64,000 bases of DNA from Sedimentibacter sp. MB35-C1 (GTDB taxonomy: Bacteria; Bacillota; Clostridia; Tissierellales; Sedimentibacteraceae), in contig NZ_CP133188.1 of the NCBI RefSeq assembly GCF_030913635.1, positions 806,001 to 870,000 of the forward strand, given 5' to 3'. The notes beneath the pieces were generated by a model. That model was not told where the DNA came from and did no database searches. It saw nothing but the letters and a program-made list of their open reading frames with translations. This document shows positions 18,230 to 24,831 of this stretch, piece by piece. A program made the translations under genes and the position numbers. Position 1 is the first letter of the stretch; each line of letters opens with the position of its first letter.

Positions 18230-18258
18230 TTGAGCTTTGACACCCAAACTGATATAAT
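18230..18258 (+). promoter_or_regulatory. Predicted sigma-A promoter for the Wzz-like gene
   Basis: TTGAGC at 18230-18235 and TATAAT at 18253-18258 are separated by 17 bases. It lies 50 bases before the co-polymerase ATG, indicating that gene has its own promoter apart from the main glycan operon. Sequence match only. Confidence 0.6.
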
Positions 18259-18307
18259 AATCAATAACAAATGGTAATGACCCATTACAACAAAACAGGA
18301 GTGTACA

Positions 18308-19354
18308 ATGAACGAAAACCAGAATAATGTACAATATTATGAGGATGAGATAGATTTAAGAGAGCTTATAATGGCGTTGTGGAAAAGGAAAAAAATGATT
18401 ATAAGCCTTACATTGGTAGTGGCAATATTGGCAGGGATGTTCAGCATGTTTGTTTTATCACCGGTGTATGAAACAAAGTTGAATATAGTTATAAGCATGC
18501 CGGAGAAATATGATACAAGATATGGAGAGTATACACTGCCTATAACAACGAATCAGGAGTACGTAAACCTTATAAAAAGTAACAATGTAATAATAAATAC
18601 CATTGATAAGATGGGGTACAGTTCAGAGGAAGCAAGTTTAGATAGCTTGAAAAAAAGAATCACCGTTACTCAAAATGATGCGAAGACAGGAAGTGTAAAC
18701 AGCTTTGAAGTGACTGTATCGGCGGATAATCCGGAGGAATCGCTGAAGCTGGCTCAGATATTGTACAGCAATTACTTGGATTTCATAGACGTAATGACAA
18801 AGGAAAGAGCAGTTGATTATTATTACAACAGCTTTAATGTTGAGATGAAGTCTCTTGAAAATTCACTGGAAAGAGTTAAGGAACTTTTAAAAAGCAACGA
18901 GGAGTTATTGGCTCAGACTCCAAGGCTAATTGGTGAGGGACAGGCTAATCTTGAAATACAGACACAGTTAAATAACGATAGCAATTATGTTGTTCCGGTG
19001 GATACGGTTAATCCTAATTACATTAAGATAGAAAATGATATTATTTCAAATAAACAATCTATAAATAGTATTGAAGCTTCAATGAATCAATACAGCAGGT
19101 ATATGGAAGAGCTGGATGTGGAAAGAGCGGCTATAAAAAAGTATTACAGAACGGGTGAAGCCGAAACGCTGGAATCCAGCGTTGTGGGATTGGTTGAAAC
19201 GTATGTGTATCTTCCTTCTCCGCCGGTTGCTCCAACGCAGAAAACAAGCCCGAGAAACTCTCTTAATGTTGCTATAGGAATTGTGCTTGGCGGAATGCTG
19301 GGTGTTATGGTTGCATTGTTTCAAGAATACTGGTTTAAAGAGGATAAAAAATAA
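18308..19354 (+). CDS. Polysaccharide co-polymerase / chain-length determinant (Wzz, CapA/YveK-like)
   Basis: 348 residues with the Wzz layout. The cytoplasmic N-terminus has the acidic IDLRELIMALWKRKKMI entry, followed by TM1 (about residues 33-54), an extracytoplasmic coiled-coil-rich region (about 55-310), a proline-rich motif PPVAPTQKTSPRNSLNV and TM2 VAIGIVLGGMLGVMVALF. Such proteins set chain length of Wzy-made polymers and, in Gram-positives, usually activate a separate BY-kinase. No kinase gene follows; a terminator does. It belongs with the locus but is transcribed from its own promoter. A GGAG site precedes the ATG. Confidence 0.88.
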   Translation: MNENQNNVQYYEDEIDLRELIMALWKRKKMIISLTLVVAILAGMFSMFVLSPVYETKLNIVISMPEKYDTRYGEYTLPITTNQEYVNLIKSNNVIINTIDKMGYSSEEASLDSLKKRITVTQNDAKTGSVNSFEVTVSADNPEESLKLAQILYSNYLDFIDVMTKERAVDYYYNSFNVEMKSLENSLERVKELLKSNEELLAQTPRLIGEGQANLEIQTQLNNDSNYVVPVDTVNPNYIKIENDIISNKQSINSIEASMNQYSRYMEELDVERAAIKKYYRTGEAETLESSVVGLVETYVYLPSPPVAPTQKTSPRNSLNVAIGIVLGGMLGVMVALFQEYWFKEDKK

Positions 19355-19362
19355 AGTCGTAA

Positions 19363-19394
19363 AAGATGACTTCTTTATAGAAGTCATCTTTTTT
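19363..19394 (+). terminator. Rho-independent terminator after the Wzz-like gene
   Basis: Stem arms AAGATGACTTC and GAAGTCATCTT enclose a short loop and are followed by a run of T. It ends the glycan region transcripts. Confidence 0.9.
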
Positions 19395-19572
19395 ATTCAT
19401 AAACTTGCATAAAGTTTAGATGACAGCTTTAAAATATAAAATATTGAAATTTCAATGCGGATGGTGGTGAAATTTATTGAAGATTCGCTAAATTTGCTTC
19501 TCGTGTGCGTAAAGTGATAGTTTTTGAAACTTAATTTTTATATTTTTTGCATAAACTTACACGTGCGATTCA

Positions 19573-20250
19573 TTAGTCATCAAATATTTTGAAGCCGGCC
19601 ATTGATGTAATGTAGGTTTTTAGAAATTTACGAAAATTAACTTTGGTAAGAGGTAATTTAGTGCCTGATTTCAACTCAACTGTATTAGTATCTTTATTTA
19701 TTTTTTTAACATTAAATATATTTACTATATAGCCTTTGCAGCATTTTATGAAATATTTTTCATTGAGCTCATTCATTATTTTGTTTATGCTTCCGGATGT
19801 TTTTTCTGTTTCGCCGTTTTTGAGGTAGACAATCGTCTGGTTTTTGGTTCGGCGTATATATTCAATATCCTCATGCAGTACTCTACGAAAAACTGTTTTA
19901 TTGTTAACATTGTAGATGCCGTAAGGGCAGCAATGTGTGTTCTCAATATTGTTGAATAATACTTTGTCTATAGTTTCATGGTTCAGAGGAAATTCAAGAG
20001 TTCCTGAAACCATGTGCATGTAATCTTTATCAAAGTTATGGTAGGTTTTTATGATATATGACAGACGGTCATTTTTGTATATTAACAGCAGCTGAAAGTC
20101 TTTATTAGGTAAGTAGCTGCTGAGAAACTCAGAGGAAGATCCTACTTGGTAAAGTTTGTAGAGGGTATTCCTTTTATTGAAATATTCAGATAACTCTGAT
20201 TCGATTTTTTTTATAGATTTACTATTGCAATGCAGTACAATTTTTAACAT
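19573..20250 (-). CDS. LytTR-domain transcription regulator with divergent N-terminal domain
   Basis: 225 residues; the ATG has AGGAAGGTG upstream. The C-terminal 100 residues form a LytTR DNA-binding domain: EDIEYIRRTKNQTIVYLKNG, then KYFIKCCKGYIVNIFNVKKI and the final ELKSGTKLPLTKVNFRKFLK. The N-terminal half is the size of a receiver domain and begins LKIVLHCNSKSIKKIESEL, but the phospho-acceptor pattern is not recognisable, so it is probably a degenerate receiver. No histidine kinase gene is adjacent. It lies convergent to the Wzz gene and could regulate the glycan locus or the following reductase; neither is shown by the sequence. Confidence 0.82.
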   Translation of the reverse strand: MLKIVLHCNSKSIKKIESELSEYFNKRNTLYKLYQVGSSSEFLSSYLPNKDFQLLLIYKNDRLSYIIKTYHNFDKDYMHMVSGTLEFPLNHETIDKVLFNNIENTHCCPYGIYNVNNKTVFRRVLHEDIEYIRRTKNQTIVYLKNGETEKTSGSINKIMNELNEKYFIKCCKGYIVNIFNVKKINKDTNTVELKSGTKLPLTKVNFRKFLKTYITSMAGFKIFDD

Positions 20251-20427
20251 AAATTCACCTTCCTATAATCTATGTACAAGCAGTAGCTTTATACAGTCCA
20301 TAGTATGTTGTAATTATATTTTTTGTTACTGTAAATCAGCAATTTAGGGTAAACTGTTCATTTCCGGCCGGGTTTAATAATGAATGCATGGTGTCGGGTC
20401 TGCAGGGTGTAGAATTCCGTATAAAAA

Positions 20428-20475
20428 AGAACTTTCACGAAGCGTCATAATAACGTTGTGAAAGTTCTTTTTTTA
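20428..20475. terminator. Bidirectional hairpin terminator
   Basis: Arms AAGAACTTTCAC (20428-20439) and GTGAAAGTTCTT (20458-20469), with an A run on the left and a T run on the right. It ends the flavoprotein gene on the minus strand. Confidence 0.85.
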
Positions 20476-20504
20476 TTGGATAGTATTAATTCATAATGGT
20501 AATA

Positions 20505-22355
20505 TTAATTATTTGCTGCGCTTGTTCCAGCTATTTTTCCGAATACTACTGTATCAACAACTGCATTTCCACCCAGTCTGTTTCCACCGTGAATTCCTCC
20601 GGTGATTTCTCCTGCAGCGAATAATCCTTCGATTATGTCACCGTCAGCATTTAATGCGTGGCATTCTTTGTCTATTCTTACTCCACCCATAGTGTGGTGT
20701 GCTGCTGGAACTCTTGGCAATGCGTACCAAGGACCATTTTCAAATTTCTTAGTAAGTAATTCTCTGTCGAATTCGTCTACTCCACTGTCAACTGATTCGT
20801 TGTATTTTTCTATTGAAGCTTTGAGGTTTTCAGCAGGTACATTTATTTTTTCAGCAAGCTCTTCCAGTGTTTCTCCTGTTTGCCATCCGTATACATTATC
20901 TTCTAAGATTTCAGTCATTGGAACACCTTCAAGAGTTTTGGCTTGTGTGATGTCAGGAAGAACATCTGCACTGTGAATCATGTACATTAATCCTTCAGGC
21001 TGATCTAATATTGCCTTGCATATTACGTCTCTTCTGCCGTCTTCTCTTACGAATCTGTTTCCTTCTTCGTTTATAAATACTGTGTTTTCAGCTCCTAAGT
21101 TGTACAGACCTGCAATACTTCCATTTTTAGGGATGCTCAGATACAGAAGCTGAATTAAATCCATGTCTATAAGTTCTGCACCTGCTTCGAAAGCCATGTT
21201 TATACCGTCTCCAGTAACGCCAGGCATGTTTGTTGTAGGTACATTTTCTCCTAAATCAGGCCATTTTCCTGAAGTGTTGTATTCTTGTCTTAGTTCTACA
21301 TTGCCTGCAAATCCTCCTGTTGCAAGGATTACACCTTTGTTTGCGTTAAGTGTAAGCTCGCTGCCATCTTTATTTGTGGCTTTAACTCCTACAACTTTGT
21401 CGCCGTCCAATATTAATGTATCACCTTTTGTATCTGTAAGAATTTTGCACTTGTCAGCTCTTTGGTCTAATGTTTCAGTGTATGCATTGATAAAGCCTGT
21501 TCCCAGAGGATCCAAAGACTGGTGTGTTCTTGGGTAAAGTGAACCGGCACCTTGTATTATTTTATCATCAAACTGCATTCCTAAGCTTTTCAGCCATTGA
21601 AGTCCGTCGTAAGCATTTCCGCACAATGTATCAACAAGCTCAGGGTTACCCATGTTGTCTCCGCCTTCCAGAGTCTGTTTAGCGTACAGTTCAACTGAAT
21701 CTTCTATGCCTTGAGCTGGTTGCAGTTCAGGATCTGGAGTGTTGTAAATACCTCCGCACACTGCTGTATTGCCACCTAAGATGCCCATTTTTTCAATTAC
21801 TATAACGCTGGCTCCTTCATCTGTGGCAGATACTGCTGCAGCTAGTCCTGCTCCGCCTCCGCCTACTATTATTACGTCTGCAGTAAGTTCGCTTGGATAT
21901 TCACTAACAATTTTATCTGCATCAGATTTATATGAAGCAATGTCGGCGCCTGCTTGTTTTAAACAGCTTTCAACTGATGCCAGAATGGCGTTGCTTGTAA
22001 GAGTTGCTCCGGTAATTGTATCAACAGCCAGAGTCTGTCTTTCTATGATTTCTTTCGGAATCTGTTCTATTGGAACTGTTCCAACTCCAGGAGTTTCATA
22101 GTTTTCAAGAACTTTGATGTCTTTTATTTCATTTTCGTCAACTGTGACGTTAACTTTTAGCTTTCCACCAAGTCCTTGGAATTCACCGCTGTATGTACCA
22201 GGTGTCAAGTTCCCCTTACCTGTTTTTGGAGTTTCTTCTGTTTTTGAAGGCTCCTCACCCTCCTTGGCGGTATTATCAGTAGTTGCACAGGCAGCTAAAG
22301 AAAACAGCATGGCTACAACTAAAAATACAGATATTAATTTTTTAAAATTTTTCAT
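20505..22355 (-). CDS. Exported lipoprotein flavin reductase: FMN-binding plus FAD fumarate-reductase-like domains
   Basis: 616 residues. A signal peptide ends in the lipobox LFSLAAC, so the mature protein is membrane-tethered outside the cell. Residues about 50-125 are an FMN_bind domain with the covalent flavinylation motif DTITGATLTS (Thr is the expected FMN attachment site for ApbE). From about 150 to the end is a FAD_binding_2 domain: ADVIIVGGGGAGLAAAV, GGNTAVCGG, the active-site stretch AAHHTMGGVRID and GLFAAGEITGGIHGGNRLGG. The build matches flavocytochrome-c-like fumarate/urocanate reductases that use extracellular small molecules as electron acceptors. The actual acceptor is unknown. 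It is a single-gene unit; no ApbE or electron-donor complex is in the window. Confidence 0.88.
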   Translation of the reverse strand: MKNFKKLISVFLVVAMLFSLAACATTDNTAKEGEEPSKTEETPKTGKGNLTPGTYSGEFQGLGGKLKVNVTVDENEIKDIKVLENYETPGVGTVPIEQIPKEIIERQTLAVDTITGATLTSNAILASVESCLKQAGADIASYKSDADKIVSEYPSELTADVIIVGGGGAGLAAAVSATDEGASVIVIEKMGILGGNTAVCGGIYNTPDPELQPAQGIEDSVELYAKQTLEGGDNMGNPELVDTLCGNAYDGLQWLKSLGMQFDDKIIQGAGSLYPRTHQSLDPLGTGFINAYTETLDQRADKCKILTDTKGDTLILDGDKVVGVKATNKDGSELTLNANKGVILATGGFAGNVELRQEYNTSGKWPDLGENVPTTNMPGVTGDGINMAFEAGAELIDMDLIQLLYLSIPKNGSIAGLYNLGAENTVFINEEGNRFVREDGRRDVICKAILDQPEGLMYMIHSADVLPDITQAKTLEGVPMTEILEDNVYGWQTGETLEELAEKINVPAENLKASIEKYNESVDSGVDEFDRELLTKKFENGPWYALPRVPAAHHTMGGVRIDKECHALNADGDIIEGLFAAGEITGGIHGGNRLGGNAVVDTVVFGKIAGTSAANN

Positions 22356-22393
22356 ATTTTTTCTCCTTGCTATTATTTATAAATACAAATATT

Positions 22394-22422
22394 ATGGTAA
22401 CATCCGATTTATGCATTGTCAA
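22394..22422 (-). promoter_or_regulatory. Possible sigma-A promoter of the flavin reductase gene
   Basis: On the minus strand TTGACA (22422-22417) and TACCAT (22399-22394) are 17 bases apart, with TG one base before the -10 (extended -10). It sits about 40 bases before the gene start. The -10 is a weak match, so this is tentative. Confidence 0.45.
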
Positions 22423-22601
22423 ATAATTAACGTATACTTTTGGTTACTAAATACCGTTTTTTTTGGATGATTAGATAATTTTATATTGTAAATATATTCA
22501 ATAAATTTTATATTTTATAAAATACGTTACGAATTGACAAATATATATCATACAAATTTACTGTATATGGAATTAGAGAAAAATCTGTGTAAATATTGGT
22601 T

Positions 22602-22637
22602 AAAAAATGGCTGCAGCAATTTTGTTTTGCTGCAGCC
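22602..22637 (-). terminator. Terminator of the first sigma-54 activator gene
   Basis: Arms GGCTGCAGCAA and TTGCTGCAGCC (22609-22637) pair perfectly over 11 bases. On the minus strand they are followed by a T run (22607-22602). It lies 11 bases after the stop of the activator at 22648. Confidence 0.9.
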
Positions 22638-22647
22638 TCTATATGTT

Positions 22648-24420
22648 TTAAATTTCTATATTATATTCCTTGATTTTTTGATACAGGGATGCCCTGCTGA
22701 TATCTAAAGCTTTTGCGGCTTTATTTATGCTGTTTTTTTCGTTGTTGAATTTTTGCAGTGTTTCCTGAATGATGGAGCTTTCATATTGCTTAATCATATT
22801 TTTTAGCGAAGAGTTGTCATGATTATTTGTATATGTAAGGATATCCGGGGGATATACAGACTTTGTAAGTCGGGGACCGTCTTCCAGGTTTATGGCATAT
22901 TCAATTGCGTTTTCTAACTCTCGTATATTGCCGGGCCATGTGTAGCTTTTCAGCATATTTAAAAAGTCATTGTCAACTCCGGATATATTCTTTTTTAATC
23001 GAGTATTGTATTTTTTAATAAAATGAAATACAAGATCATTAAAATCTGAAATCCGGTTTCTTAGGGGAGGTACATTTAACGGAAGTATGTTTAAACGGTA
23101 AAACAGATCCGATCGGAATTTTTTATCCTGCACCATTTTTTCAAGGTTCTGATTTGTGGCAGCTATAATGCGTATGTCTAAATCTATGGGATGGAAACCG
23201 CCGAGTCGTATGACCTGATTATCCTGAAGAACACGTAAAAGCTTTGCTTGCAGATGAAGAGGCATATCTCCGACTTCGTCGAGAAAAATTGTTCCGTTAT
23301 TTCCTATTTCAAAAAGGCCTGCCTTTCCACCCTTGCTTGCACCGGTAAAAGTTCCTTCTTCATAACCGAAAAGCTCACTTTCCAAAAGGCTGTCAGGTAT
23401 GGCTGCACAGTTGATCGTAACAAATGGCTTATCGCGGCGCGAGCTTAGGCTGTGAAGGCTTCTTGCAACCAATTCTTTGCCGGTTCCCGTTTCGCCTCTT
23501 ATTAAAACAGTAGAAGTGCTTTGTGAAAAATGACTTATTTTATTCTTCAATTCCATTATTTCAGGGCTTTTTCCCACAATTTGATTTAATGAATCGTCAG
23601 GAGTCAGGGCAGGTACGTTAGACATAAACCTTCGAGCATCTTCAATTGTTCTTACAAAAAATGCAAACCCTGCACATGTGCCGTCTTCGCTTTTCATTGC
23701 TTTGCAGCTTAATATCATACGGTGCATTATGTTATTAAAAACTATTGCGCTTTCCTGGTCTTCAAAACCTTTTTTTTCAAGAATAGCTAAAGATATTGCT
23801 CGGGATTCTACAAGCTCGGTTATATTAATATTAGCATTATTATTGGAATCGAGATTGAAAAAATTGTAAAAGGCCTGGTTTGCGCATTGTATTATGCCGT
23901 TGGTATTGCATGTAAAAACTATGTAGTCCATGTGCTGGATTATAGCATCAAGCTGTTTGTATGTTTTTTCTGCTTCAAGCTTTGAAAAATGTTCTTTGCC
24001 GGCGCTTACCATTACATTAATCATTGTTTGAAGAAATTCAACAACCTGCTTTTTGTTTTTTAAGTACATTTTCTTAGCTTCCTGCGAAAATGTTACAATA
24101 CTAATATAGCCGATATATTTCTCCTTAATGTCAAAGGGAACAATAATCTCCAGAGTTTGAGGGCAGTTACCTTCATTGGAGCATCCTTTGCACAGAGGGT
24201 TTTCTCCTGGATTCTCTATAATGGCTATTTCTTTTCGCTTTATTATAGTATCAATGTATGGCTTCCACTCAGCGTTTTTTTTACGTTTCAGATAACTATC
24301 ATTAAATGCCATAAAAGAACCGTTTTGGTCAACGATAATGACTTCGGCATCATTTAAAATTTTGCTTGTTGCTTTAACTATTTCGATGGCTATCTCTTTA
24401 ATTTTTTGTAATTCACTCAT
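22648..24420 (-). CDS. Sigma-54-dependent activator with Cys-rich sensor domain (paralogue A)
   Basis: 590 residues from ATG 24420, preferred because GGAG lies about 8 bases upstream; a longer frame reaches 24519 without a site. Domains: N-terminal sensor (about 1-170) with NPLCKGCSNEGNCPQTLEI (C-x2-C-x5-C), a PAS-like domain (about 170-285), AAA+ sigma-54 interaction domain (about 300-530) with Walker A GETGTGKE, the sigma-54 loop EEGTFTGA, Walker B GTIFLDEVGDMP and R-finger region RLNILPLNVPPLR, then a Fis-type HTH INKAAKALDISRASLYQKIK. It is divergent from the glycyl radical operon and next to two palindromes plus a -24/-12 promoter, so it very likely activates that operon. The ligand is unknown; the Cys cluster suggests metal or Fe-S binding. 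A paralogue lies at 28114. Confidence 0.92.
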   Translation of the reverse strand: MSELQKIKEIAIEIVKATSKILNDAEVIIVDQNGSFMAFNDSYLKRKKNAEWKPYIDTIIKRKEIAIIENPGENPLCKGCSNEGNCPQTLEIIVPFDIKEKYIGYISIVTFSQEAKKMYLKNKKQVVEFLQTMINVMVSAGKEHFSKLEAEKTYKQLDAIIQHMDYIVFTCNTNGIIQCANQAFYNFFNLDSNNNANINITELVESRAISLAILEKKGFEDQESAIVFNNIMHRMILSCKAMKSEDGTCAGFAFFVRTIEDARRFMSNVPALTPDDSLNQIVGKSPEIMELKNKISHFSQSTSTVLIRGETGTGKELVARSLHSLSSRRDKPFVTINCAAIPDSLLESELFGYEEGTFTGASKGGKAGLFEIGNNGTIFLDEVGDMPLHLQAKLLRVLQDNQVIRLGGFHPIDLDIRIIAATNQNLEKMVQDKKFRSDLFYRLNILPLNVPPLRNRISDFNDLVFHFIKKYNTRLKKNISGVDNDFLNMLKSYTWPGNIRELENAIEYAINLEDGPRLTKSVYPPDILTYTNNHDNSSLKNMIKQYESSIIQETLQKFNNEKNSINKAAKALDISRASLYQKIKEYNIEI

Positions 24421-24591
24421 TTTAAACATCTCCGGATTTAAATAAAAACTAGTAATATTTTTTTGAGGCGCGGTAGTTTTTAAGTTTATTATATCAGAAA
24501 CATATAAAAGTATATACAATATTTTAGAATTTTGATAATATTTTTAGTTATATTAATCTTTTTTGCTCAAAAAGTATAAAATTATGGAAAG

Positions 24592-24611
24592 TTGTCTAAA
24601 ATTTTAGACAA
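24592..24611. promoter_or_regulatory. Perfect 20-base palindrome, candidate upstream activator site 1
   Basis: TTGTCTAAAATTTTAGACAA is a perfect dyad containing the 16-base core GTCTAAAATTTTAGAC. A second near-identical core lies 73 bases downstream (about seven helical turns), and both precede the sigma-54 promoter of the glycyl radical operon. This arrangement is typical of enhancer sites for sigma-54 activators. Confidence 0.75.
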
Positions 24612-24662
24612 AGGAGAGTGCTCGCCTATTAGCACATCTTTGGTGAGCTGCAGTAATAAGTG

Positions 24663-24686
24663 AATAGTCTAAAAAATTAGACTATT
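24663..24686. promoter_or_regulatory. Inverted repeat, candidate upstream activator site 2
   Basis: AATAGTCTAA and TTAGACTATT flank an AAAA centre. The 16-base core GTCTAAAAAATTAGAC differs from site 1 at only two central positions. Its centre is 73 bases from site 1 and about 97 bases before the -24 element. Confidence 0.75.
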
Positions 24687-24770
24687 ATATATATTAACAG
24701 TTTTTACAATTTGCATCATTAATCTCTCTGTATGGCTGATATCAAGCAAAAGAGCTGATAAAACAAAAGG

Positions 24771-24786
24771 TGGCATGCAATTTGCT
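24771..24786 (+). promoter_or_regulatory. Sigma-54 (-24/-12) promoter of the glycyl radical operon
   Basis: TGGCATG-CAAT-TTGCT matches the consensus TGGCACG-N4-TTGCW with exact spacing and one change. It is 46 bases before the enzyme's ATG and downstream of the paired palindromes, with a sigma-54 activator divergently encoded. Confidence 0.88.
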
Positions 24787-24831
24787 TACTTATTAAATTA
24801 AGAAAATAAAGCATATTTTGGAGGAGGCAGT

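Noticed and set aside
18237-18258. Perfect TTGACA close to TATAAT before the Wzz-like gene
   Set aside because: The gap between the two is only 10 bases. TTGAGC at 18230 has the correct 17-base spacing and was used instead.
20602-22101. Several long open frames on the + strand across the flavin reductase
   Set aside because: They lie antisense to a clear FAD/FMN protein, lack ribosome sites and have Ser/Pro-rich shadow composition.
24592-24686. The two GTCTAAAA dyads as a CRISPR or tandem repeat array
   Set aside because: Only two copies, both palindromic, with no spacer series or cas genes; they fit activator sites.
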